From the NCBI GenBank assembly GCA_948665105.1, contig CAPNGW010000019.1, forward strand, positions 1-17,317: a DNA stretch of 17,317 nucleotides. The letters are read 5' to 3'. Origin of the DNA: an uncultured Lachnospiraceae bacterium. Lineage in GTDB: Bacteria > Bacillota > Clostridia > Lachnospirales > Lachnospiraceae. The notes beneath the pieces were generated by a model, which saw only the letters and a list, made by a program, of their open reading frames with translations, ran no database searches and was not told the origin of the DNA. A program made the position numbers and the translations under genes. This document shows positions 5,783-13,655 of the stretch, piece after piece. How positions within the stretch are numbered: the stretch's first letter is position 1; each line of letters begins with the position of its first letter.

Positions 5783-7826
5783 GGTGATTGTGTTTGCAGG
5801 TACCACAGAGGGCAGGCAGATAGCAGAATTTCTTGACAAAAATATGATTTCTGCCCAGATTTGTGTGGCAACAGAATACGGAGAGCAGCTTCTTCCCAAG
5901 GGAGAGCATCTTAAGATTTCTCATGAACGGATGAATGAGGCGCAGATGGAGGAGCTTATAAGAGAAAATGGAATGCCCCTTGTCATTGATGCCACCCACC
6001 CCTATGCAGTGGAAGCCACAGAAAATATCAAAAATGCCTGTGAGAGGGCGGGCGCTTCCTATCTCCGGGTTCTTCGGGAAAGCAGAGATAAGCTCTCCCA
6101 AAATTGTACCTGCACAGATAACGTGGAGGAGCTCCCCGAAAATTGTACCTGTGAAGATAACGTGGAGGAGCTTCCCGGAGACTGCATCTATACAGACAGC
6201 ATAGAGGATGCGGTAGCCTATCTTTCGCATACCAAGGGCAATATTCTGGTGACTACCGGCAGCAAGGAGGCCGCCAAATTTACCGCCCTTGCCAATTATC
6301 AAAGCCGCGTGTTCCTGCGGGTTCTGTCTTTGGCAAATGTGGCAGAGCAATGTGAAAGGCTGGGGTTTCAGGGAAAGCATCTGATTTGTATGCAGGGGCC
6401 CTTTTCCACGGAATTGAATATTGCAATGCTGCGCCAGTGGGATTGTAAGTATCTTGTGACAAAAATGTCCGGGCATACCGGAGGGTTCCAGGAAAAGCTT
6501 CTGGCAGCCCAAAGCTGTGGCTGCACCCTCATTGTCATAGGAAAACCGTTACAGGATGAGGGGATGTCTGTTCCTGCATGTAAGAGGTTTCTATGTGAGA
6601 AATTTTCTCTGGAATCAAGGGCGGAAATATCCCTGGTAGGAATGGGAATGGGAAGTGAGGACAACAGAACCGGGGAGGCCGCCCGGGCCATAAAAGAGGC
6701 AGATTTGATGATAGGAGCCAGGCGGATGGTGGAGGCCTGTGCACTTCCGGGACAGGATAGATTTGTAGAATATGACAGCAGTAACATAGCCGAATACATT
6801 AAGCTGCACCCGGAATATGAGAAAATCGCAATCGTTCTGTCCGGAGATACAGGCTTTTTCAGCGGGGCAAAAAAACTGCTGGATGCTCTTGATAATGAAG
6901 TTAAGGTGATTTGCGGAATTTCTTCCTTGTCTTATTTTATGAGCAGACTTCAAAAGACCTGGGAGGATACGGTAATCACCAGCGCCCACGGAAGAAGCTC
7001 TAATTTAATATTTCTGGTAAAGCATCACAAACAGGTATTTACACTTCTGGGAACCAGTGACGGAGTCCGAAAACTGGCAAAGGAGCTTATGGCCTTTGGG
7101 CTGGGAGACATCCTCCTTTACATCGGAGAACGGCTTTCCTATGGGGATGAAAAAATTATTAAGGGAAGGCCGGAGGAATTTCTTACCTATGAAGGAGAAC
7201 CTTTAAGTGTTGTGTATATGGAAAATCCCGCATATGAAGAATTTCCGGAAACCCATGGGATTCGGGACGAGGAATTTATCCGTGACAAGGTTCCCATGAC
7301 CAAGGAAGAGATTCGCACTGTATCTTTGTCAAAGCTGGGGTTACAGAAGGATTCCGTATGCTACGACATAGGCGCCGGAACGGGGTCCGTGTCCATAGAA
7401 ATGGCAATGAGAGCCTATCAGGGAAGAGTCTATGCCATCGAGCAGAAGCCTTTGGCGGCGGAGCTTTTAAAGAAAAATAAATACAAATTTGGAGCAGCGA
7501 ACCTTCATATTATAGAGGGAACGGCGCCTCAGGCCATGGAAGAGCTGGAAATGCCCACCCATGCGTTTATCGGAGGCTCTTCCGGAAATATGGAAGCCAT
7601 TATGAGGCTTCTCCTTGACAAAAATCCCGGGGTGAGAATGGTAATCAACTGCATTGCCCTTGAGACAGTTTCGGAAACCTTACAATGCTTAAAAGCGCTT
7701 CCGGTGAAAGTGGTAGAAATTGTACAGCTTTGTGTAAGCAGGTCAAAGACCCTGGGAAATTATCATATGATGATGGGAGAGAATCCCATTTACATTATTT
7801 CCTGTACCGGAGGAGAGGATAGCTGA
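5775..7826 (+). CDS. Fusion of cobalt-precorrin-6A reductase, precorrin-7 C5-methyltransferase and C15-methyltransferase/decarboxylase
   Basis: This 683-residue protein joins three consecutive activities. Residues 1-~265 are CbiJ/CobK-like: VIVFAGTTEGRQIAEFL, DATHPYAVEATENI, NILVTTGSKEAAKF and MQGPFS fit the NAD(P)H-dependent reductase. Residues ~283-485 are CbiE: ISLVGMGMGSEDNRTGEAAR, LSGDTGFFSGA, GISSLSYFMSRLQ and SAHGR. Residues ~500-683 are CbiT: MTKEEIRTVSLSKL, the SAM-binding YDIGAGTGSVSIEMA (from residue 530) and FIGGSSGNM. The CbiE-CbiT pairing resembles aerobic CobL; CbiJ at the front is less usual. A 13-residue cysteine-containing repeat lies in the CbiJ part (residues 110-148). ATG 5775 overlaps the cbiH stop. 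No break is seen in the frame, so it appears intact. Confidence 0.94.
   Translation: MCKVIVFAGTTEGRQIAEFLDKNMISAQICVATEYGEQLLPKGEHLKISHERMNEAQMEELIRENGMPLVIDATHPYAVEATENIKNACERAGASYLRVLRESRDKLSQNCTCTDNVEELPENCTCEDNVEELPGDCIYTDSIEDAVAYLSHTKGNILVTTGSKEAAKFTALANYQSRVFLRVLSLANVAEQCERLGFQGKHLICMQGPFSTELNIAMLRQWDCKYLVTKMSGHTGGFQEKLLAAQSCGCTLIVIGKPLQDEGMSVPACKRFLCEKFSLESRAEISLVGMGMGSEDNRTGEAARAIKEADLMIGARRMVEACALPGQDRFVEYDSSNIAEYIKLHPEYEKIAIVLSGDTGFFSGAKKLLDALDNEVKVICGISSLSYFMSRLQKTWEDTVITSAHGRSSNLIFLVKHHKQVFTLLGTSDGVRKLAKELMAFGLGDILLYIGERLSYGDEKIIKGRPEEFLTYEGEPLSVVYMENPAYEEFPETHGIRDEEFIRDKVPMTKEEIRTVSLSKLGLQKDSVCYDIGAGTGSVSIEMAMRAYQGRVYAIEQKPLAAELLKKNKYKFGAANLHIIEGTAPQAMEELEMPTHAFIGGSSGNMEAIMRLLLDKNPGVRMVINCIALETVSETLQCLKALPVKVVEIVQLCVSRSKTLGNYHMMMGENPIYIISCTGGEDS
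6102..6218 (+). repeat. 39-nt tandem repeat inside the CbiJ domain
   Basis: Two near-identical 39-nt units (6102-6140 and 6141-6179) are followed by a diverged third (6180-6218). They encode NCTCTDNVEELPE, NCTCEDNVEELPG and DCIYTDSIEDAVA. The third unit lines up with the usual CbiJ/CobK segment before the ILVTTGS strand and is probably the ancestral one. The unit length is a multiple of three, so the frame is kept. Confidence 0.88.
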
Positions 7827-7842
7827 TGGGGAGGAGGAAATC

Positions 7843-9294
7843 ATGCACATACCTCGTTTCTTATTAACCGCAGGGGCCAGCGGAAGCGGAAAAACCTTAA
7901 TCACCTGTGGACTTCTTAAGGCTCTAAAAAACAGAGGCCTTACGGTTGCTTCCTTTAAATGCGGCCCGGATTACATTGACCCCATGTTTCATGCCAGGGT
8001 AATCGGAACGAAATCCGGGAATCTGGATACCTTTTTTACAGACCAGGGAACCACCAGATATCTGCTGGGCCAGGGCAGCAGGGATTGTGACATTGCAGTG
8101 ATGGAGGGGGTTATGGGATATTACGACGGAGTAGGGGGAACCACCACCCGGGCAAGCGCCTATGAGCTGGCAGAGATTACGAAGACCCCGGCAATTCTCA
8201 TCGTAAACTGCAAGGGTATGAGCGTTTCTGTACTTGCTTATATCAAAGGCTTTCTGGAATTTATGCCCCACAGCGGGATTTCGGGAGTGCTTCTTAATCA
8301 GATATCCCCCATGCTGTATCAAAGAGTAAAAAAGATGATAGAGGCTAAGCTTCAAATACCGGTATTTGGCTATATTCCAAGAATGGAGGACTGTGTGATA
8401 GAGAGCCGGCACCTGGGGCTGGTGATGCCAAAGGAGGTGCAGGACCTTCAGGAAAAGCTTCAAAGGCTGGCAGAGATTCTTGAAAACACGGTGGACATAG
8501 AAGGGCTTATGGCCCTTGCCCGGAGGGCCCCGGAGCTTGAAATAGAAACAGAAGCACAAATGGAAACACAAATAGAAAAAGAAAAAGAGCTGCCGGATGG
8601 CTGGAAAAAGAGAAGGAAGGATGGGCCCCTTCGAATCGGCCTTGCAAGAGATGAGGCCTTTTGCTTTCTGTATGAGGAGAATCTTAAGCTTTTAAGGGAG
8701 CTGGGCGCAGAGCTGGTTGAATTTTCCCCGATACATGATAAGGAGCTTCCGCCGGATTTGGAGGGCCTTCTTCTCTACGGTGGATATCCGGAGCTGTACG
8801 GAGAGCAGCTGGAGAAAAACGAGACCATGAGACAGCAGATACAAAATGCTCTGAAACAGGGGCTGCCTGTGATGGCAGAATGCGGAGGGTTTATGTATCT
8901 CCACGATACCTTTGAAAATATGGAGGGACGGAAATGCGCTGGGATAGGCGTTATTCCGGGAAATGCTTATAAAACTCCAAAGCTTTCCCGTTTTGGGTAT
9001 GTGGAAATGGCCAGCAAAACAGGTCTCGTATTCGAAAGGGAAATAGGGGCCTGCCCGGCCCATGAATTCCACTATTTTGATTCCGAGAATTGTGGCAGTG
9101 GTTTCCTGGCGGTTAAGCCCGAGAGCAGCCGCAGTTGGGAGTGTATGCATAGTACCGATACCTTACTGGCGGGCTTTCCTCATTTCTATTATTACGGGAA
9201 TCCCAGGCTGGCAGAAGCCTTTCTTAACTGCTGCGGGAAGTACAGGGAAAGCCAAAATCCCGGCGGAAGGGCTGACGAGGCAAAAGGGTTGTAA
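7843..9294 (+). CDS. cbiA: Cobyrinic acid a,c-diamide synthase
   Basis: CbiA uses ATP and glutamine to amidate the a and c side chains of cobyrinic acid. The N-terminal dethiobiotin-synthetase-like domain has the P-loop GASGSGKT (residues 11-18), then FKCGPDYIDPMFH and VMEGVMGYYDG. The C-terminal class I glutamine amidotransferase domain has the nucleophile in MAECGGFMYL (Cys347). AHEFHYFDSE (His407, His410) and GFPHFYYYGNP (His447) are typical of the C-terminal end. At 483 residues it is slightly longer than usual. A charged low-complexity linker between the domains (residues 231-249, rich in Glu) accounts for some of this. A strong GGAGGAGG site precedes ATG 7843, 16 nt after the cbiJET stop. 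Confidence 0.95.
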   Translation: MHIPRFLLTAGASGSGKTLITCGLLKALKNRGLTVASFKCGPDYIDPMFHARVIGTKSGNLDTFFTDQGTTRYLLGQGSRDCDIAVMEGVMGYYDGVGGTTTRASAYELAEITKTPAILIVNCKGMSVSVLAYIKGFLEFMPHSGISGVLLNQISPMLYQRVKKMIEAKLQIPVFGYIPRMEDCVIESRHLGLVMPKEVQDLQEKLQRLAEILENTVDIEGLMALARRAPELEIETEAQMETQIEKEKELPDGWKKRRKDGPLRIGLARDEAFCFLYEENLKLLRELGAELVEFSPIHDKELPPDLEGLLLYGGYPELYGEQLEKNETMRQQIQNALKQGLPVMAECGGFMYLHDTFENMEGRKCAGIGVIPGNAYKTPKLSRFGYVEMASKTGLVFEREIGACPAHEFHYFDSENCGSGFLAVKPESSRSWECMHSTDTLLAGFPHFYYYGNPRLAEAFLNCCGKYRESQNPGGRADEAKGL

Positions 9295-9323
9295 ACTGAG
9301 GGTAAGGAAAGGATTATTTTTAG

Positions 9324-10304
9324 ATGGTAAAATGGACGGCATTAGCCCTGGTGCTGGGCTTTTTCATAGATTTGCTGGTGGGAGATCCAAGGTGGCTGTA
9401 TCATCCGGTTCGAATCATTGGAAATGGAATTTCATTTTTGGAAAAGCATCTGAGGAAATGGTTTTCGGTCACGCAGAAGGGGGAGAGGATGGCAGGATTT
9501 TTCCTGGTGCTTCTTATCTGCGTGTTCAGTGCAGGAATCCCTTTTGGTCTTTTATATCTGGCATATAAGATGCATGTGGTGCTGGGAATCCTGCTGGAAA
9601 CCTTTCTGTGCTATCAGATGCTGGCTGTAAAATCCTTGAAGGATGAGAGCATGCGGGTATTAAGAGAGCTTGAGAAGGAGGACTTTAAGGGGGCCAGATA
9701 TGCAGTTTCCATGATTGTGGGGAGAGATACCCAAAACCTGAGTGGGATTGAAATTACCAAGGCCACAGTGGAGACGGTGGCAGAAAACACCTCGGACGGA
9801 GTGATTGCACCCCTCTTCTATATGGCTATTGGAGGCCCGGTGCTTATGTTCTTATACAAAGGCGTCAATACCATGGATTCCATGGTGGGATACAAAAATG
9901 AGAAATACAAAAATTTTGGAAGATGCGCCGCCAAATTTGATGATATCTTAAATTACCTTCCTGCCAGAATATCTGCGGGACTCATGATTGCAGCTGCATA
10001 TTTGGGGGGCTATGACGGAAAAAATGCAGTCAAAATATTTAAGCGGGACCGCTATAACCACGCCAGCCCCAATTCCGCCCAGACAGAAGCCGTTATGGCA
10101 GGGGCCTTGGATATTCAGCTTGCCGGAAATGCCTTCTACTTTGGGGAATTGTATGAAAAGCCTACCATCGGCGACGGCATACGTAAGGTGGAATATCAGG
10201 ATATCAGGCGGGCCAATCGTCTTTTATATATCAGCGCCGCCCTTGGAGCTTTTGGCTTTGCCGCTGTGAGACTGGGGCTATGGGGAGTTTTCGCATTGCT
10301 GTAA
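9324..10304 (+). CDS. cbiB: Adenosylcobinamide-phosphate synthase
   Basis: CbiB is a membrane protein that joins adenosylcobyric acid to aminopropanol phosphate. The family start FFIDLLVGDPRWLYHPVRIIG is present (residues ~13-33), followed by ITKATVETVAENTSDGVIAP and the loop with RFxHASPN-like residues (RDRYNHASPNSAQTEAVMAG). Several hydrophobic segments are visible, for example FFLVLLICVFSAGIPFGLLY, and a hydrophobic C-terminus. The length of 326 residues is normal. ATG 9324 follows an AAGGAAAGGA site, 29 nt after the cbiA stop. The aerobic literature calls this gene cobD, not to be confused with the next gene. Confidence 0.95.
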   Translation: MVKWTALALVLGFFIDLLVGDPRWLYHPVRIIGNGISFLEKHLRKWFSVTQKGERMAGFFLVLLICVFSAGIPFGLLYLAYKMHVVLGILLETFLCYQMLAVKSLKDESMRVLRELEKEDFKGARYAVSMIVGRDTQNLSGIEITKATVETVAENTSDGVIAPLFYMAIGGPVLMFLYKGVNTMDSMVGYKNEKYKNFGRCAAKFDDILNYLPARISAGLMIAAAYLGGYDGKNAVKIFKRDRYNHASPNSAQTEAVMAGALDIQLAGNAFYFGELYEKPTIGDGIRKVEYQDIRRANRLLYISAALGAFGFAAVRLGLWGVFALL

Positions 10305-10310
10305 AGGAGA
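10304..10310 (+). promoter_or_regulatory. Ribosome binding site that decides the cobD start
   Basis: AAGGAGA overlaps the last base of the cbiB stop codon and lies 5 nt before ATG 10316. It supports this start over the in-frame ATG at 10280 inside cbiB. Confidence 0.85.
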
Positions 10311-10315
10311 GATGT

Positions 10316-11398
10316 ATGAAAAAGAAGCATGTGCACGGCGGAGATATTTACCGGTATCCCAATGTGCTGGATTTTTCTGCCAACTGCAATCCCTACGGAA
10401 TGCCGGAAGGTGTAAAAGCTGCCGCCATCAAGGCTCTGGAGAGAGCGCAGAATTATCCGGATGTAAGCTGCAGTGCCCTTCGAAGGGCCTTGGAGCAGGC
10501 AGAAGGGGTTCCTTTTGATAAGATTATCTGCGGCAATGGAGCGGCAGATTTGATTTTTGGCCTGGTGCTGGCAAGGAAGCCGAAAAAGGGCCTTTTGATG
10601 GCACCTGCCTTCGCGGAATATGAGCAGGCCCTGGCATCGGTAGGGTGCCAGATAAAACGAGCCTACTTAAAAGAGGAGGAAGGCTTTGTTCCGGGAGAGG
10701 ATTTTCTTGATGAGATTACAGAGGATGTGGATATGGTCTTTTTCTGCAATCCCAACAATCCCACCGGGGTACAGGCAGAACGGGAATACGTAAGGCGCGT
10801 TGCAGAAAAATGCCAGGTATGTCAGGCATTTCTGGTGCTGGACGAATGCTTTGTGGACTTTCTAAAAACCCCGGAGCAATCCAGTATGAAACCGTATTTG
10901 GAGGAATTTCCGGGAATGTTTCTGGTAAAGGCATTTACAAAAAAATACGCCATGGCCGGGATTCGCCTGGGCTATGGATTTTCCAGTGACAGCCAGGTTC
11001 TTAAGGAAATGAGAGATGTCATGCAGCCCTGGAATGTATCTGTAATCGCCCAGGAGGCCGGGATTGCGGCCCTTAGGGAAGAAGCATACTGGCAAAGCTC
11101 ATGGGAAAAGGTGCGGGAGGAAAGGGATTATCTTCTGAAAGAGATGAAACAAATGGGCCTTCAAATTTACGGCTCAAAGGCAAATTATATTTTCTTCCGG
11201 GGGCCGGAAGGGCTCAGGGAATTTTGCCTTAGCCAGGGAATTTCTATCAGGGATTGCAGCAATTACGAAGGACTTTCCTCTGGATTTTACCGGATTGCGG
11301 TGCGATTAAGGGAAGAGAACGAGAAATTGCTTCAGGCATTTATAAAGATATGTAACAGCTCATCCGTGGCGCGGGCTGAACTATTACAAAGATATTAA
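10316..11398 (+). CDS. cobD: L-threonine-O-3-phosphate decarboxylase (PLP enzyme)
   Basis: CobD (Salmonella naming) makes (R)-1-amino-2-propanol O-2-phosphate, the arm that CbiB attaches. It is a class I PLP enzyme resembling histidinol-phosphate aminotransferase. HGGDIYRYPNVLDFSANCNP is the typical start of this branch. NPNNPTGVQ and LVLDECFVDF are the PLP-fold motifs, and the Schiff-base lysine is in AFTKKYAMAGIRLGYG (Lys209). The chosen ATG 10316 is preceded by AAGGAGA (10304-10310). An upstream ATG at 10280 would add 12 residues and lies inside cbiB with no ribosome site. Length is 360 residues, as expected. Position after cbiB supports this role over a histidine-pathway aminotransferase. 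Confidence 0.92.
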   Translation: MKKKHVHGGDIYRYPNVLDFSANCNPYGMPEGVKAAAIKALERAQNYPDVSCSALRRALEQAEGVPFDKIICGNGAADLIFGLVLARKPKKGLLMAPAFAEYEQALASVGCQIKRAYLKEEEGFVPGEDFLDEITEDVDMVFFCNPNNPTGVQAEREYVRRVAEKCQVCQAFLVLDECFVDFLKTPEQSSMKPYLEEFPGMFLVKAFTKKYAMAGIRLGYGFSSDSQVLKEMRDVMQPWNVSVIAQEAGIAALREEAYWQSSWEKVREERDYLLKEMKQMGLQIYGSKANYIFFRGPEGLREFCLSQGISIRDCSNYEGLSSGFYRIAVRLREENEKLLQAFIKICNSSSVARAELLQRY

Positions 11399-11422
11399 TG
11401 TAGAGAAAGGGAAGGAAAAGCT

Positions 11423-12931
11423 ATGGCGAAAGCGATTATGATACAGGGAACCATGTCAAATGCCGGGAAGAGCCTGATTGCAGCAGGCCTGTGCCGGATT
11501 TTCATGCAGGATGGATACAGGGTTGCCCCCTTTAAGTCCCAGAACATGGCCCTTAACTCTTTTATCACAGAGGAAGGGCTGGAAATGGGGAGAGCCCAGG
11601 TGATGCAGGCGGAGGCGGCGGGCATCAAGCCTTCTGTACTTATGAATCCCATTTTGCTAAAGCCTGCCAACGACATGGGGAGTCAGGTCATTGTCAATGG
11701 GGAGGTAATGGGCACCATGAGCGCCCGAGACTACTTTCAATATAAAAAGCAGCTCATACCCAAGGTGATGGAGGCTTATCAGAAGTTTTCGGAGGACTAT
11801 GATATCATTGTGATTGAGGGTGCGGGAAGTCCGGCAGAAATCAACCTAAAGCAGGAGGATATTGTGAATATGGGCATGGCCAAAATGGCCAAGGCACCGG
11901 TGCTTCTGGTGGGGGATATAGACAGGGGCGGAGTATTTGCCCAACTCATTGGCACCATTCTGCTTTTGGAGGAAGAGGAGCAGAGCATGGTGAAGGGAAT
12001 GATTATCAATAAATTCCGAGGTGATAAAACGATTCTGGATCCGGGGCTCACTGCCCTGGAGGAGAGAACTGGTATTCCTGTGGTGGGAGTAGCGCCTTAC
12101 ATGGAGCTTGAGGTAGAGGATGAGGACAGCCTTACAGAGCGTTTTTCCGGAAATCAGGAGGTGGGGCTTATAGACATTGCGGTGATTCGTCTGCCCCGAA
12201 TTTCTAATTTTACGGATTTCAACGCATTGGAGGTGATACCACAGGTTTCCATCCGCTATGTAAAGAGCGTGGCAGAATTAAAGAATCCGGATATGATTAT
12301 TCTTCCGGGAACGAAAAATACCATGGAGGACCTTCTTTGGATGAGGCAAAACGGACTGGAGGCATCCATCTTAAAAAAAGCGGCGGAGGGAAAGATTATT
12401 TTCGGAATCTGCGGGGGATATCAGATGCTTGGAGAGACACTTTCCGACCCGGGACATGTGGAGGCCGGGGGAGAATTAAAGGGTATGGGCCTTCTGCCTA
12501 TGGATACGGTATTTCGGGAAGCTAAGACCAGAACAAGAGTGCAAGGCGTATTTCAGAAGGTAGAGGGACCCTTGCACACACTTTCCGATATCCCTCTTTC
12601 GGGCTATGAAATTCATATGGGAGAAAGTATTTTAAAGGAGGGTGCCCAGGTATTTACACAGGTGACTGATTCGGTGACAAATCACTCAAAAGGGGACGGG
12701 GCATACAAGGGAAATGTATATGGCTCCTATGTCCATGGGATTTTTGATTTGGAGGAGGCTGCCGGGAAGGTGGTGGAAGCCATCGGGGAGATGAAGGGCT
12801 TGGATGTTTCCAATATGCAGGGTGTAAACTATGCAGAATTCAAAGAAATGCAGTATGACAAGCTGGCTTTAGGGCTTAGGGAGCATCTTAATATGAAGGA
12901 GATTTACCGGATTTTAGAGCAGGGAATATAA
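11423..12931 (+). CDS. cbiP: Cobyric acid synthase
   Basis: CbiP (CobQ) amidates the b, d, e and g side chains of adenosylcobyrinic acid a,c-diamide, using ATP and glutamine. The start AKAIMIQGTMSNAGKSLIAA carries the variant P-loop GTMSNAGKS (residues 9-17). PFKSQNMALNSFIT and VIEGAGSPAEINL follow, with GDIDRGGVFAQ after them. The glutamine amidotransferase domain has Cys330 in FGICGGYQMLG and the histidine of SYVHGIFD (His438). The length of 502 residues is normal. A GAAGGA site (11411-11416) precedes ATG 11423, and 24 nt separate it from cobD. Its substrate must be adenosylated, but no corrinoid adenosyltransferase gene is seen in this window. Confidence 0.96.
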   Translation: MAKAIMIQGTMSNAGKSLIAAGLCRIFMQDGYRVAPFKSQNMALNSFITEEGLEMGRAQVMQAEAAGIKPSVLMNPILLKPANDMGSQVIVNGEVMGTMSARDYFQYKKQLIPKVMEAYQKFSEDYDIIVIEGAGSPAEINLKQEDIVNMGMAKMAKAPVLLVGDIDRGGVFAQLIGTILLLEEEEQSMVKGMIINKFRGDKTILDPGLTALEERTGIPVVGVAPYMELEVEDEDSLTERFSGNQEVGLIDIAVIRLPRISNFTDFNALEVIPQVSIRYVKSVAELKNPDMIILPGTKNTMEDLLWMRQNGLEASILKKAAEGKIIFGICGGYQMLGETLSDPGHVEAGGELKGMGLLPMDTVFREAKTRTRVQGVFQKVEGPLHTLSDIPLSGYEIHMGESILKEGAQVFTQVTDSVTNHSKGDGAYKGNVYGSYVHGIFDLEEAAGKVVEAIGEMKGLDVSNMQGVNYAEFKEMQYDKLALGLREHLNMKEIYRILEQGI

Positions 12932-12972
12932 AGTGAAACCAGGATGAAGGAACAGGGAAGGAGACTAAGAGC

Positions 12973-13617
12973 ATGAAGGTAAAACTGGAAAACGTACAGC
13001 CCAGAGAGATTGAAGCCAGAAGCTTTGAGATTATCACAGAGGAATTGGGCGATATGAAATTAACGCCGGGAACGGAATTAATCGTAAAGCGGTGCATCCA
13101 TACCAGCGCGGATTTTGATTATGCCAAGAATCTGTGCTTTTCGGACGGAGTGGTGGAGAAGGCCCTTTCAGCAATTAAAAACGGAGCTTCTATTGTGACC
13201 GATACACAGATGGCTAAGGCTGGCATCAATAAAAAGGCCCTGGAAAAATACGGCGGAGAGGTTTTTTGCTTTATGTCGGATGAGGATGTGGCAGAAAGGG
13301 CAAAGGAAATGGGGTGCACCAGAGCCACGGCCTGTATGGACAAAGCGGCAGCCATGGATACGCCCTTGATTTTTGCCATTGGAAACGCTCCCACAGCCCT
13401 CGTCCGCCTCTATGAGCTGATGCAGGAGGAAAAAATTGAGCCCTATCTGATTATAGGGGTTCCGGTGGGCTTTGTAAATGTGGTGCAGTCCAAGGAAATG
13501 ATTATGGATACCGAGGTGCCCTATATCGTTGCAAAGGGCAGAAAAGGAGGCAGCAATATTGCCGCCTGTATCGTAAATGCATTGCTGTATATGATTGACA
13601 ATGAGCGGGGCTATTAA
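12973..13617 (+). CDS. cbiC: Cobalt-precorrin-8 methylmutase
   Basis: CbiC moves the C11 methyl to C12, giving cobyrinic acid. The active-site histidine lies in KRCIHTSADFDYAKNL as residue 43, the same number as the catalytic histidine known in CobH. VVEKALSAIKNGASIVTDTQ, GNAPTALVRL and GVPVGFVNVVQSKE are typical later segments. The length of 214 residues is normal. GGAAGGAG (12956-12963) precedes ATG 12973. It is the last gene of the plus-strand operon, and its TAA stop (13615-13617) lies inside the terminator hairpin. Confidence 0.96.
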   Translation: MKVKLENVQPREIEARSFEIITEELGDMKLTPGTELIVKRCIHTSADFDYAKNLCFSDGVVEKALSAIKNGASIVTDTQMAKAGINKKALEKYGGEVFCFMSDEDVAERAKEMGCTRATACMDKAAAMDTPLIFAIGNAPTALVRLYELMQEEKIEPYLIIGVPVGFVNVVQSKEMIMDTEVPYIVAKGRKGGSNIAACIVNALLYMIDNERGY

Positions 13618-13627
13618 GCCCCCTTTT
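13607..13627 (+). terminator. Intrinsic terminator of the cob operon
   Basis: GGGGCT (13607-13612) pairs with AGCCCC (13617-13622) around the loop ATTA, followed by C and TTTT. It overlaps the cbiC stop codon. The short T-run makes it modest in strength. On the other strand no T-run follows the hairpin, so it is not an obvious terminator for the convergent operon. Confidence 0.75.
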
Positions 13628-13655
13628 GTATTGTTCGATTAAGAGATACGGAAAA

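Noticed and set aside
5739..6512. 257-codon minus-strand open frame opposite the start of cbiJET
   Set aside because: The plus strand encodes clear CbiJ motifs here. The antisense translation is cysteine- and histidine-rich without any family resemblance.
9062..9568. 168-codon plus-strand open frame across the cbiA-cbiB junction
   Set aside because: It overlaps two well-supported genes in another frame. Its translation has no recognisable motif and it reads as a shadow frame.
13607..13627. Bidirectional terminator serving both convergent operons
   Set aside because: Read on the minus strand the hairpin is followed by GCTCATTG, with no T-run, so only plus-strand termination is supported.
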